DNA of 64,000 bases from Lentisalinibacter sediminis (GTDB taxonomy: Bacteria > Pseudomonadota > Gammaproteobacteria > Steroidobacterales > Woeseiaceae). Position numbers and translations under genes: made by a program. The notes under the pieces were generated by a model. The model saw only the letters and a program-made list of their open reading frames with translations, was not told where the DNA came from and did no database searches. This document shows positions 16,179 through 24,993 of this stretch, piece after piece (the first letter of the stretch is position 1; each line of letters opens with the position of its first letter). The stretch lies in contig NZ_JAPDRF010000005.1 in NCBI RefSeq assembly GCF_040706615.1, positions 62,001 to 126,000 of the forward strand. Reading direction: 5' to 3'.

Positions 16179-17033
16179 ATGAAGCCGAGACTCCTCCTAC
16201 TGCCCCTGACATTCGCCACTCTCGCCCTCGCCGCCTGCGGCCAGGAGAGCGAGGCGCCTGCGCCGGATACGGCGGATACCCGTTCCGCGACGGAAGAAGC
16301 GGCTCCCGCCCCGGAGGCGGCCGTGGCCGAATCTGCTGCGCAGGAAGAAGCCCAGCCGGTGCTGGAATCGGCCGGCGAGACAGCCGACGAAGCGCCGGCG
16401 GACGACCGCGCGCTGAGACTGGCGGGCAGCGGCGGCAACAAGGAACAGAGCGAGACCCGCTTCACCGAAGGCAGACACTACGCCCGTCTGATGCCCGCCC
16501 AGCCGACCGTGACCGGCGGCGACAAGATCGAGGTGGCCGAGGTGTTCTGGTACGGCTGCGCCCATTGCGCCACGTTCGACCCGATCATCGAGGACTGGGC
16601 GGACGACATCCCTGCCGACGTGGTCTTCGTGCGCATCCCGGCCGTCTGGAACCGCACGCTGCAGACCCACGCCCGGGCGTTCTACACCGCCGAGGTACTG
16701 GCCAGGACAGGCGCGCTGGAGGACCACGAGGGCCTGCACAAGGCATTCTTCACCGAGTATCACGGCAACGGTAACACGCTGGCCTCCGAGGGCCGCCTGA
16801 AAGAGTTCTTCGCCCGCTTCGGCGTGGATGAGGAGAGCTTCGACAAGGCCTGGAATTCATTCGAGGTAGACCAGAAGCTGCGTCGCGCCGCCGACCTGAA
16901 CCGCCGCTACGGCGTCACCGGCGTGCCGGCCATCGTCGTGAACGGCAAATATCGGACAGGCGGCCAGGAAGCCGGCGGCTACGACACGCTGCTGGAGGTC
17001 ATCGACGAGCTGGTGGCCGCCGAGCGCACCTGA
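16179..17033 (+). CDS. dsbA: DsbA-family thiol:disulfide oxidoreductase with a lipoprotein signal
   Basis: This is a 284-residue envelope thioredoxin-fold protein. The ATG at 16179 has AGAAGGGA upstream and starts a lipoprotein signal with lipobox LAAC (Cys20). About 60 residues of Ala/Glu/Pro-rich linker follow, then the DsbA domain with active site CAHC (127-130) in EVFWYGCAHC and the cis-proline segment GVTGVPAIVVNGKYR. Usual DsbA is a soluble periplasmic protein of about 200 residues with CPHC; here the dipeptide is Ala-His and the protein is probably membrane-anchored. Its role would be disulfide formation in exported proteins such as the adjacent cytochrome. Confidence 0.9.
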   Translation: MKPRLLLLPLTFATLALAACGQESEAPAPDTADTRSATEEAAPAPEAAVAESAAQEEAQPVLESAGETADEAPADDRALRLAGSGGNKEQSETRFTEGRHYARLMPAQPTVTGGDKIEVAEVFWYGCAHCATFDPIIEDWADDIPADVVFVRIPAVWNRTLQTHARAFYTAEVLARTGALEDHEGLHKAFFTEYHGNGNTLASEGRLKEFFARFGVDEESFDKAWNSFEVDQKLRRAADLNRRYGVTGVPAIVVNGKYRTGGQEAGGYDTLLEVIDELVAAERT

Positions 17034-17123
17034 TCGACCAATCGCCCGGTCTTTGCGCAGCGTCGTCACGCGACGTCACCAACGGGAATGGCTCGCCGGC
17101 CCGGCGCCGGCCCGGCGAGAATG

Positions 17124-17168
17124 AAGACCGCTGCCGCTCGGGCCGAGTTGCAGCGGTCTTTTCGTTTT
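17124..17168 (+). terminator. Intrinsic terminator after dsbA
   Basis: The stem AAGACCGCTGC (17124-17134) pairs with GCAGCGGTCTT (17150-17160) and runs into a T-rich tract TTTTCGTTTT. It ends the dsbA transcript. Confidence 0.88.
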
Positions 17169-17231
17169 GAGAGTGTGCCGGAGCCCGACCGGCATCGAAC
17201 GGGGCGCCCGACGCCCTCCGAAGGAGAGACT

Positions 17232-17552
17232 ATGGACGCGCTTGCATTCAGCCTGAAGACCGCCGACGGCAAAGAACGGACCATCGAATTCCCCCTGCAC
17301 CCGGAGACCGGCGACCCGGCGGCGGTCGGCGACATGCTGGAGGCGCTGCTCGAGACACTCAGCGAATACGTGACCGCCGACACGCCGGTGAGCAACGGCG
17401 ACGTGGTGCAGGCGCTGGCCATGGTCACCTCCATCCGCCTCGGCATGCTGCCAGTGCCGATGGAGAGCGCCCGGGCCCTGTTCGACAGCCTGCTGGAGCA
17501 GGCGTCCGCGGCGGAGCAGCAATGGCACGCCGGCGCCGGCGGCCGAGCCTGA
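17232..17552 (+). CDS. Small hypothetical protein
   Basis: This is a 106-residue soluble protein of no recognised family. ATG at 17232 has AAGGAGAG at good spacing, which rules out the longer upstream frame. The sequence starts MDALAFSLKTADGKERTIEF, suggesting a small beta-rich start, then two amphipathic helices (MLEALLETLSEYV and ESARALFDSLLEQ). There is no signal peptide or cysteine. Its end overlaps the DUF885 gene start by 31 bases, so the two may be co-translated. Confidence 0.7.
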   Translation: MDALAFSLKTADGKERTIEFPLHPETGDPAAVGDMLEALLETLSEYVTADTPVSNGDVVQALAMVTSIRLGMLPVPMESARALFDSLLEQASAAEQQWHAGAGGRA

Positions 17553-19450
17553 GCGCGCCCGGGGACCGCAGCCCGATGCCCGCCGGCCGTACGGCTCGCC
17601 GCCCGGCTCCGGCCGCGGTCAGGGGCTCGGCACTGCTTGCCTTCCTCGCCATCCTGATTGCCGCCGCGCTACCCGCGCCAGCGGCCTCGGCCGCGCCGGC
17701 CGAGGCCCGCTTCGAGGCCCTGGCCGAGCGTTATCTCGACGAGATGCCGGCGCTCTCGCCGGTCACTGCCACCCGCCTCGGCGATCATCGCTTCGACGGC
17801 GAGCTGGACCGCATCACGCCGGAGGCCCGCGCGGCGGAGGCCGTGTTCTATCGCGGCGTGCTGGAGGAACTGGCCGCCATCGACCGAAACGCACTCTCCC
17901 GGGCCGCCCGGGTGGATGCCGGCCTGCTGGAGCATGAGGCACGCTATGCGATCTGGCGGCTGGAGCAGCTCCGCGACTGGGCCTGGAACCCCCTCGACTA
18001 CACCGGGCTCGCGGGCAGCGCGATCTACGCTCTCATGGCGCGCGAGTTCGCGCCGCTCGAGGAGCGTCTGGCGGATGCGACCCGCCGGCTCGAGGCCATG
18101 CCCCGGTTCCTGACAGAGGTCCGCGCCACGCTCGAGCCGTCCCGCGTGCCGCCCGTGCACGCCGAGACCGCCGTCGCCCAGAACCGGGGCGTGCTGACGG
18201 TCATCGACGCCATGGTGCTGCCAGCCGCCGACGCGCTGGACGCCGATGCGCGGCAGCGGCTCGAGGCGGCGGTGGACGCTGCCCGGGCCGCCATCGGAGA
18301 GCACCAGGTCTGGCTCGAGGAGACGCTGCTGCCGGCGGCCGCCGGCGACTTCCGGCTGGGCCGGGAGCTGTTCGAGCGCAAGCTCGCCTTCGCCCTGGAT
18401 TCGCCCCTCGGCCGCGCCCAGGTCCGTGAACGGGCGGAACGGGAATACCAGCGGGTGCGGGGCGAGATGTACGAGGTGGCGAAGACCGTCTACGCCGAGC
18501 ACTACCCCTACACCCAGTTCCCCGACACGCCGACGGAGCACTTCAAGCAGGCCGTGATCCGCTCCGCCCTGGAGGTGGCCTACGGCGCTCTGCCGGAACG
18601 CGGCGAGATCGTCGAGGTGGTGAAGCGCCAGCTCGCGCAGACCACCACCTTCGTTCGCGAGAAGAACCTCGTGCGGGTGCCCGAGGAGCCCATCGAGATC
18701 ATCGTCATGCCCGAGTTCCAGCGCGGCGTCGCCGTGGCCTATCTGGATCCGCCCGGCCCCCTCGACAAGGGCCAGAAGACCTTCTATGCCGTGGCGCCCC
18801 TGCCGGCGGAGTGGACCGAGGAGCAGGTGGAGTCGTTCCTGCGAGAGTACAACCTGTATTCGCTGCAGGACCTCACCATCCACGAGGCCATGCCCGGGCA
18901 TTACCTGCAGCTGGCGCACGCCAACGAATACCCCTCCGTGCTGCGCTCCGTGCTGTCATCGGGCCCGTTCATCGAGGGCTGGGCGGTGTATGCCGAGCGG
19001 CTGATGATCGAGGAGGGCTACCTCGGCGGCGATCCGCTGATGCGCCTCATCAACCTCAAGTGGTATCTGCGCGCCGTGGTCAATGCCATCCTGGACCAGG
19101 CGATCCACGTCGACGGCATGACCCGTGACGAGGCCATGCGGCTGATGGTCGAAGGCGCCTTCCAGGAAGAAAGCGAAGCCGCCGGCAAGTGGACCCGGGC
19201 ACGGCTCACCTCCGCCCAGCTGTCCACCTATTTCGTCGGCTACCAGGAGCACGCCGACCTGCGCCGGGAGGTGGAGGCGCGCCAGGGCGAGGATTTCAGC
19301 CTGCGCCGCTACCACGACAGGCTGCTGTCGTTCGGCTCGCCACCCGGACGCTACGTGCGGGCGCTGATGCTGGATGAGCCGATTCCCGAGCCTGTTGCCG
19401 GGCCGCTCACCGGGCCGGGCCCGAAACCGTCGCCCGCCGGCACGCCCTGA
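17522..19450 (+). CDS. Exported DUF885 family metallopeptidase-like protein
   Basis: This is a 642-residue DUF885 protein (PF05960, related to M32-type metallopeptidases). A long basic N-terminus precedes a hydrophobic export signal (about 35-58). The family's zinc motif HEAMPGHYLQ starts at His454 and is followed by the conserved FIEGWAVYAERL. The start at 17522 has GGAG five bases upstream; ATG at 17577 would avoid the overlap with the preceding gene and leave a more normal signal peptide. A second DUF885 gene lies at 46642. Substrates are unknown, but peptides are likely. Confidence 0.85.
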   Translation: MARRRRRPSLSAPGDRSPMPAGRTARRPAPAAVRGSALLAFLAILIAAALPAPAASAAPAEARFEALAERYLDEMPALSPVTATRLGDHRFDGELDRITPEARAAEAVFYRGVLEELAAIDRNALSRAARVDAGLLEHEARYAIWRLEQLRDWAWNPLDYTGLAGSAIYALMAREFAPLEERLADATRRLEAMPRFLTEVRATLEPSRVPPVHAETAVAQNRGVLTVIDAMVLPAADALDADARQRLEAAVDAARAAIGEHQVWLEETLLPAAAGDFRLGRELFERKLAFALDSPLGRAQVRERAEREYQRVRGEMYEVAKTVYAEHYPYTQFPDTPTEHFKQAVIRSALEVAYGALPERGEIVEVVKRQLAQTTTFVREKNLVRVPEEPIEIIVMPEFQRGVAVAYLDPPGPLDKGQKTFYAVAPLPAEWTEEQVESFLREYNLYSLQDLTIHEAMPGHYLQLAHANEYPSVLRSVLSSGPFIEGWAVYAERLMIEEGYLGGDPLMRLINLKWYLRAVVNAILDQAIHVDGMTRDEAMRLMVEGAFQEESEAAGKWTRARLTSAQLSTYFVGYQEHADLRREVEARQGEDFSLRRYHDRLLSFGSPPGRYVRALMLDEPIPEPVAGPLTGPGPKPSPAGTP

Positions 19451-19481
19451 CCGCCCGGCGCCAGCGCCCGGCCGGATACGT

Positions 19482-20489
19482 TCACGCGAGCACGAGCAGG
19501 AAGAAGGCGGCCAGGCAGAGCGTCTCGGCGAGCACCAGGCCGATGGCCTTGGGGCCCACGGCCGCGAGTTCCTTCAGCGAAGTCTTCATGCCCAGCGCGG
19601 CGATGGCGGTGACCAGGCAGCCCCGGGAGAGGCCGATCAGCCAGTCCCGCGCGCCCTCGGGCACCAGCCCGTAGCTGCCGACGACCACCAGCACCACGAA
19701 CACGATCAGAAACACCGGCAGGGTGGAGCGCAGCGTGCCGCCGGTGCTGCCGGAACGGCGATGGGTCACCGCCAGGATCAGGAACACCACCGGCACCAGC
19801 ATGGAGACCCGCAGCAGCTTGGTGAAGGTGGCCACGTCGCCCGCCTCCTGGGACACCATGTAGCCCGCGCCCACCACCTGCGCCACGTCGTGGATGGTAC
19901 CGCCCAGGAAGATGCCGGCGGACGTGTCATCCATGGCGAAGGAGGAGACGATGATCGGATAGACGATCATCGCGATGGTGCTGAGGCCCGTGACGGCGAC
20001 CACGGTGAAGACCGTGTCCCGCTCCAGCCGGGCATGCTTCGGCAGCACGGCGGAGATCGCGAGCGCGGCCGAAGCCCCGCAGATCGCCGTCGCACCCGCG
20101 GTCAGCATGCCGAAGGACCTGGGCATGCGCAGCAGCATTGCCAGCGCCAGCCCGATGCCGATGGTGCCGGCTACGCCGGCGACGACCAGCACCAGCGGCA
20201 GCGTGCCCAACGCTGCGATGTCGTCGAAGGTAATGCGCAACCCCAGCAGCGCCACGCCGATCCTGAGCACGCGCTTCGACGAGAACTCGATGCCCGCGGC
20301 CGTCCGGGTCCCCGGCTCCGAGAGGAAGTTGAACGCGATCCCGAGCAACAGCGCGAGCAGCATGACCGGCCCGCCGTAGTGCTCGGCGACGAACTGGGCC
20401 GCCATGGCGACGGTGACGGCGATGGCCAGCCCCGGCAGGATGCCGAGGGCAGTGTCGACGAATCGCGAGGCGGTGGGATCGGCCGGCAT
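19482..20489 (-). CDS. YeiH/UPF0324 family membrane protein
   Basis: This is a 335-residue integral membrane protein with about ten hydrophobic segments. The family core is clear: RIGVALLGLRITFDDIAALG, TAGATAICGASAALA and GIFLGGTIHDVAQVVGAGY. The group is annotated as putative sulfate exporters, but function is weakly supported. An open frame extends far upstream, but only the ATG at 20487-20489 gives the normal N-terminus; the upstream part lies antisense to the DUF883 gene. It is convergent with the DUF885 gene. Confidence 0.85.
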   Translation of the reverse strand: MPADPTASRFVDTALGILPGLAIAVTVAMAAQFVAEHYGGPVMLLALLLGIAFNFLSEPGTRTAAGIEFSSKRVLRIGVALLGLRITFDDIAALGTLPLVLVVAGVAGTIGIGLALAMLLRMPRSFGMLTAGATAICGASAALAISAVLPKHARLERDTVFTVVAVTGLSTIAMIVYPIIVSSFAMDDTSAGIFLGGTIHDVAQVVGAGYMVSQEAGDVATFTKLLRVSMLVPVVFLILAVTHRRSGSTGGTLRSTLPVFLIVFVVLVVVGSYGLVPEGARDWLIGLSRGCLVTAIAALGMKTSLKELAAVGPKAIGLVLAETLCLAAFFLLVLA

Positions 20490-20723
20490 GGTGCCGGGGA
20501 GCCTACGGCCAGCCGTCCGCGGAAGCAACCGATTGCGGTCGACCCCCTGTGACGTATTGAGTTTTCGCAATACCCGCCCCCCGCAGAGGGGCATAGAATG
20601 AAGTCGGGTGTGAGTACGGGCTGGCGCCGCTGCCGGGACGACGAACGCACCCGGCAGCCTCGACGCCGGCGCGGAAAGCAGAATTGTGAGCAGAACCGGA
20701 TGGATCCGGAGAGGCAGAGAACC

Positions 20724-21026
20724 ATGGCAACCACGAACACCGACTTTGACAAGGAACTGAACCAGTTGCGTTCGGACATGGCGGACCTGCGCAAGGACAT
20801 GGCAGCGCTGGTCAAGACCATGAAGGAGGCCGGCGTCAGCGAAGGCCAGCACCTCTACGAAGAGGCGACCGAGCGGGCAAAGCACGCCCGCGACGAGGCC
20901 CGCAAGCGGGCCACGGACGCCTACGGCGCCATCGAGAAGGAGGTGGAGGAGCGCCCTTTGACGAGCATCCTCACCGCTTTCGGCACCGGCTTCGTCATGG
21001 GGCTGATCCTGGACCGCAGACACTGA
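20724..21026 (+). CDS. DUF883 (ElaB/YqjD-type) membrane-anchored protein
   Basis: This is a 100-residue protein with a long charged helix (ELNQLRSDMADLRKDMAAL), then a C-terminal membrane segment RPLTSILTAFGTGFVMGLIL ending in basic residues. That plan matches ElaB/YgaM/YqjD, stationary-phase proteins that tether ribosomes to the inner membrane. ATG at 20700 is an alternative start. It is followed 11 bases later by a membrane protein gene, as yqjD is by yqjE in E. coli. Confidence 0.8.
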   Translation: MATTNTDFDKELNQLRSDMADLRKDMAALVKTMKEAGVSEGQHLYEEATERAKHARDEARKRATDAYGAIEKEVEERPLTSILTAFGTGFVMGLILDRRH

Positions 21027-21037
21027 GCGGCGCCCTC

Positions 21038-21547
21038 GTGGAAGGACTCCACAGGCTCGCCGCCCGTATCGCGGAGCGCTTCCGGACCTGGTGGCAGCAC
21101 CAGGCCGTGGCCGCCGTGCTGCTGGCGGTCTGTGCCGTGATCGCGCTGGCCGCGATCGGCTTCGCCGTCATGTCCGGCTACCTGGCCCTGAGCATCGCCA
21201 TGCCCGCGTGGGCGGCGGCGCTGGTCACGGCCGGTACCCTGCTGGTGCTGGCGCTGATCGCGGGACTGGTCGCGAACCGCTACGCGCGGCAGCCGCTGCG
21301 CCAGCCCCACGGTCCCCAGGCCCGTCAGTCCCGTGACCGACGGCCCGAGACCCCGCCGGTGGAACTGGCGGCCCGCATGGGCCGCAGCCTCGGCGAGAAT
21401 CTCAACCGCCGCGGCGTGCGCTCCGCCGACGTGGTGATCGCCGCCCTCGTGGCAGGCGTCGCACTGGGCGTCGCACCCGCGCTGCGCGAGCGCTTCGGCA
21501 GCACGGACGACGACGAGGAGAGGCAGCCGGAACGGCGGCGGCGCTGA
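21038..21547 (+). CDS. Two-TM membrane protein (YqjE/holin-like)
   Basis: This 169-residue protein starts at GTG. It has two adjacent transmembrane helices (about 25-52 and 58-83), a basic loop, then a C-terminal helix RMGRSLGENLNRRGV, a third hydrophobic stretch and a charged tail ending RRRR. Position after a DUF883 gene and topology suggest a YqjE-like (phage holin superfamily 3_6) partner, but the sequence match is not strong. It probably belongs to the same stress-related unit. Confidence 0.65.
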   Translation: MEGLHRLAARIAERFRTWWQHQAVAAVLLAVCAVIALAAIGFAVMSGYLALSIAMPAWAAALVTAGTLLVLALIAGLVANRYARQPLRQPHGPQARQSRDRRPETPPVELAARMGRSLGENLNRRGVRSADVVIAALVAGVALGVAPALRERFGSTDDDEERQPERRRR

Positions 21548-21554
21548 CGGCCGG

Positions 21555-22613
21555 ATGACCGGCCGCACGACACAACCCCCGCGGTGGATGACCGTGTTCG
21601 GGGCCGTGCTGCTCACGGCCCTGGCGGTGCTGCTCGTGTGGCCGGGCTCACCGGTCTTCCTGGTCGCCTTCTCGGCCCTCCTGGTGGCGCTGCTGCTGGA
21701 TGGTCTCGCCTACCTGCTGATGCGGCTCGTGCCGGTGCCCGCCACACTCGCACGGCTGATGGTGGTCGCACTGCTGGGGCTCGCCATCCTGGCCTTCTTC
21801 CTCCTCGCCGGTCCACGCTTCAGCGAGCAGGCCTCCGAACTCGCCGACCGGCTGCCCGCCGCCATCGATCAGGTTCGCGATGCGGTCTCCCACCCCCCGC
21901 TGCAGACGCCGATCGAAAACCTCGATCCCGGCGCGCTCGCGCCCAGCGGCAAAGACATCGTGGCGGGCATCACCGGCGTCTTCTCCACCGTCTTCACCCT
22001 GATCGCGAACATCGCCGCCATCCTGGTCATCGGCCTGTACCTGGCCCTGCAGCCCCGCATCTACGTCCGCGGCGTGCTGCATCTCGTGCCGGAGAACAGG
22101 CGGGAGCGGGCGCGGGAGATCCTCTTCTCGCTGGGTCATGCCCTGCGCTGGTGGCTGGTGGGGCGGTTCGCCTCGATGGCAGGGGTGGGGCTGCTGACCA
22201 CGCTGGGGCTGTGGCTCATCGACATGCCGCTGGCGCTGGTGCTCGGCGTCATCGCCGGGCTGTTCTCGTTCGTCCCCTACATCGGGCCGATCACCTCCAT
22301 CGTTCCCGCGCTCCTGATCGCACTCACCGAGTCCCTGCCCATGGCGCTGTGGGTCACGATGGTCTACGTCGCCGTCCAATTCATCGAGGGCAACTTCCTC
22401 ACGCCGCTGATCCAGCGGCGCGCCGTCTCGCTGCCACCTGCGGTACTCTTGCCGGCACAGTTCGCGCTGGGGCTGTTCTACGGCCTGTTCGGGGTGCTGC
22501 TGGCCACGCCGCTCGCCATCGCGGTGATCGTGCTGGTGCAGATGCTCTGGGTGCAGAGCGTCGTCGGCGAGCCGATCCGGGTGCTCGGCGACCACAGCCC
22601 GCCCGCGCGCTGA
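21555..22613 (+). CDS. AI-2E family transporter (PerM/YdiK type)
   Basis: This is a 352-residue polytopic membrane protein of PF01594. N-terminal helices are followed by a periplasmic amphipathic region and the C-terminal family core with LVLGVIAGLFSFVPYIGPI and QFIEGNFLTPLI. Some members export autoinducer-2, others act in Na+/H+ antiport or are uncharacterised; the substrate cannot be assigned. It lies eight bases after the previous gene. Confidence 0.88.
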   Translation: MTGRTTQPPRWMTVFGAVLLTALAVLLVWPGSPVFLVAFSALLVALLLDGLAYLLMRLVPVPATLARLMVVALLGLAILAFFLLAGPRFSEQASELADRLPAAIDQVRDAVSHPPLQTPIENLDPGALAPSGKDIVAGITGVFSTVFTLIANIAAILVIGLYLALQPRIYVRGVLHLVPENRRERAREILFSLGHALRWWLVGRFASMAGVGLLTTLGLWLIDMPLALVLGVIAGLFSFVPYIGPITSIVPALLIALTESLPMALWVTMVYVAVQFIEGNFLTPLIQRRAVSLPPAVLLPAQFALGLFYGLFGVLLATPLAIAVIVLVQMLWVQSVVGEPIRVLGDHSPPAR

Positions 22614-22638
22614 CGACATCGCAGCGAGGAAGACGTTC

Positions 22639-23724
22639 ATGGGGAGACGCACCGGGCTCCGCGCCGCACTCGCGCTCTGGCTGGCGGCGACTGCCGCGCC
22701 CGCGGCCCCGGACATGGGCATGGGCATGGGCAACAGCAATGGGGGCCGCATGCCGCCAGTCACCACCTCGGACTGGCAGGAAGCCGTGGTCAGCGTCACC
22801 GACCTCGATCGCACCGCCCGCTTCTTCCTGGAGATCGGCGGCTACGAGGTGAAATGGCGCGGGGCCCTCGGCGAGGACGCCGTCGCCGCCTGGGGCCTGC
22901 CGAAGTCGGCGGCCGGGGAGGCAATGCTCATCGGCCCGCCCGGCTACGACAGCGGTCTCGTCCGGCTGGTGCGCTTCGATAACGCGGGCCCCGGGGTGCC
23001 GATGCGCCCCGGGTCTCGCGCCTGGGACACCGGCTGCTACTTCAGCCTCATGGTCCGCATGAAGGACATGGAGGCCGTCTACGCTGATGCCATCCGCCTC
23101 GGCTGGTGGACGGAGACCCCGATCACCTCTCTCGAGTGGGGTACCTCGAAACTGAACGTGGTCATCTACCGGGGTCCGGACGGGATCCAGGTGCAGGGCT
23201 ACGAGCGCCTGGCGCCGCCGCTGCCCGACGCCATCCCCGACTTCGAGCGGATGACGGGTCCGTTCAACGTGATGCAGATGGTGCGCGACCGGGACACAGC
23301 ATACCGTTTCTTCACCGAAGTCCTCGGCTTCGCCACCTTCTACAGTGGCCCGCCCTATGTCGCCGAGGAGCCCACCCCGATGCCGCTGGGCATCCCGGTG
23401 AACCTGACGACCGAGATCCCGTACCGGGCCGGGATAGTCTTCCCCACGCCGGGCGAATTCGGCCGCATGGAGATGATCGAGATCATGGGGCTGGACGGCC
23501 GGGATTACGCCGACCGCTGCCATGCGCCCAACCTCGGCATCCTGGCGGTGCGCTTCCCGGTCGAGGACGTCGAGTCGGCGCTGGCGACCATCGAGGCCCG
23601 GGGATGGACGATCGCCGCGCCGATCCGGAAACTAGCACTGGAACCCCGGGGCGCCGTGCGTCTGTTCGACGTGAAGACGCCGGACGGCGCTATCGTCCAG
23701 TTCTTCGACAGGGCGCCGGAATAG
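22639..23724 (+). CDS. Exported protein with two VOC (glyoxalase-like) domains
   Basis: This is a 361-residue protein with an N-terminal signal peptide ending near AAPAAPD, a short Met/Gly stretch (MGMGMGN), and two vicinal-oxygen-chelate domains: about 45-195 (VSVTDLDRTARFFLEIGGYE) and about 205-360 (MQMVRDRDTAYRFFTEVLG). Each VOC domain gives half of a metal site in the family. The substrate is unknown; export to the periplasm is unusual for VOC proteins, most of which are cytosolic. Confidence 0.8.
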   Translation: MGRRTGLRAALALWLAATAAPAAPDMGMGMGNSNGGRMPPVTTSDWQEAVVSVTDLDRTARFFLEIGGYEVKWRGALGEDAVAAWGLPKSAAGEAMLIGPPGYDSGLVRLVRFDNAGPGVPMRPGSRAWDTGCYFSLMVRMKDMEAVYADAIRLGWWTETPITSLEWGTSKLNVVIYRGPDGIQVQGYERLAPPLPDAIPDFERMTGPFNVMQMVRDRDTAYRFFTEVLGFATFYSGPPYVAEEPTPMPLGIPVNLTTEIPYRAGIVFPTPGEFGRMEMIEIMGLDGRDYADRCHAPNLGILAVRFPVEDVESALATIEARGWTIAAPIRKLALEPRGAVRLFDVKTPDGAIVQFFDRAPE

Positions 23725-23776
23725 CGGCCACGGCGCCTCGGCGCGCACACCCGGACAGGAGGAGGGAGACCGGATC

Positions 23777-24364
23777 ATGACCCTGACACGAACCATCATC
23801 GCCACGCTGTTTCTGCTGCTGCTCGCCGACGCGGCGCTGGCCCACGAAGCAGAAGGCTTCGCCGGCGGCTTCGTCAGCGGCCTTCTGCATCCGCTGTTCG
23901 GCTGGGATCACGTCGTCGCCATGGTCGCCGTCGGCCTGTGGGGCGCGTTTCTGGGCGTGCCGGCCATCTGGCTGCTGCCGGTGGTATTCCCGCTGGTGAT
24001 GGCCGTCGGCGGCGCGGCGGGCGTGGCGGGCATGCCCTTGCCCGCCGTGGAAGCGGGTATCGCGGCATCGGCCCTCGTGCTGGGCGCCATGGTGGCCCTG
24101 GCCGCGCGGCCGCCGCTGTGGGCCGCCGCCGTTATCGTCGGCGTCTTCGCCGTATTCCACGGTCACGCCCACGGCACCGAACTGCCGCACGCGGCCAGCC
24201 CGCTGGCCTACAGCGCCGGCTTCGTCATCTCGACCGGCCTGCTGCATCTCTCCGGCATCGCCCTCGGCCTCGCCGCGCGCTGGCGCGCCGGGCGCGTCGC
24301 CATCCGGGCCGGTGGCGGAGCAATCGCGCTTGCAGGGGTGGGCTTCCTGACCGGCGTGCTGTGA
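23777..24364 (+). CDS. HupE/UreJ family membrane protein
   Basis: This is a 195-residue protein with a cleavable signal ending ADAALA, then HEAEGFAGGF and the family motif GLLHPLFGWDHVVAMVAVG, whose histidines and aspartate are the proposed nickel/cobalt contacts. Six transmembrane helices follow, with a second His cluster FHGHAHGTELPH. HupE/UreJ proteins are secondary permeases for nickel or cobalt, but no hydrogenase or urease gene is in view. RBS GGAGGGAG lies upstream. It overlaps the next gene by GTGA. Confidence 0.88.
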   Translation: MTLTRTIIATLFLLLLADAALAHEAEGFAGGFVSGLLHPLFGWDHVVAMVAVGLWGAFLGVPAIWLLPVVFPLVMAVGGAAGVAGMPLPAVEAGIAASALVLGAMVALAARPPLWAAAVIVGVFAVFHGHAHGTELPHAASPLAYSAGFVISTGLLHLSGIALGLAARWRAGRVAIRAGGGAIALAGVGFLTGVL

Positions 24365-24960
24365 TAGCGAGGGCCACACTCCTCCTCGCAGCGGCCCTGG
24401 CCGTCCTGCCGGCCAGGGCCCACGCCCACAGCCCGGTGGAGGGGATGAACGAGTTCTATAACGGGGTGCTGCATCCGCTGCTGGTGCCGGCCCACATACT
24501 GCTGATACTCGCCACGGGCCTGTTCCTCGGGCAGCGCGGGCCGCGGGAGAACCGGCTCGCCCTGCCCGCGTTCTTCCTGGCCGCCGCGGCGGGTCTGGCT
24601 CTCGCCGGATCCGGCGCGGCTCCGGAGACGGTCCGGGGGTTACTGCTGGCCGGCACGATGGCCATCGGGCTGCTGACGGCTGTCGGCCGCAGGGCGCCGC
24701 TACCGCTCTACCCGGCGGCGGGCGCCTTCGCGGGTTTCTTCCTCGGACTCGACTCCGCGCCAGAGGCGCTGGAAGGGCGGGAGCGGATACTGGCGCTGGT
24801 CGGCACGGGGGTCGGCCTCAACCTGTGGCTGATCTACGCCTGCGGAGTCGCGGATTTCTTCAGCAAGAAGCCCTGGCAGCGCATCGGGCTGAGGATCCTG
24901 GGCTCGTGGGTGGCCGCCAGTTCCATCCTGGTGCTGGCACTGACCGCCTCGTCCCGCTGA
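24361..24960 (+). CDS. Second HupE/UreJ-like membrane protein
   Basis: This 199-residue protein starts at GTG 24361, overlapping the HupE stop. It has a signal-like N-terminus ending ARAHA, then HSPVEGMNEFYNGVLHPLL with VPAHILLILATG. This is a degenerate copy of the neighbour's motif in which the WDH is replaced by PAH. Six or seven hydrophobic segments follow. The pair probably forms a two-component or duplicated permease. The missing aspartate may change metal selectivity. Confidence 0.75.
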   Translation: MIARATLLLAAALAVLPARAHAHSPVEGMNEFYNGVLHPLLVPAHILLILATGLFLGQRGPRENRLALPAFFLAAAAGLALAGSGAAPETVRGLLLAGTMAIGLLTAVGRRAPLPLYPAAGAFAGFFLGLDSAPEALEGRERILALVGTGVGLNLWLIYACGVADFFSKKPWQRIGLRILGSWVAASSILVLALTASSR

Positions 24961-24993
24961 CCGCACCCCGGCGAGCGGCGTACGAGGCCGCGG

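Noticed and set aside
20554..20573. Inverted repeat GTATTG...CAATAC between the YeiH-like and DUF883 genes
   Set aside because: Only six base pairs with an eight-base loop; could be a small operator but the evidence is too thin for a feature.
20490..21023. N-terminal extension of the YeiH-like gene on the minus strand
   Set aside because: It is antisense to the DUF883 gene, low-complexity in composition, and the family N-terminus begins at 20489.
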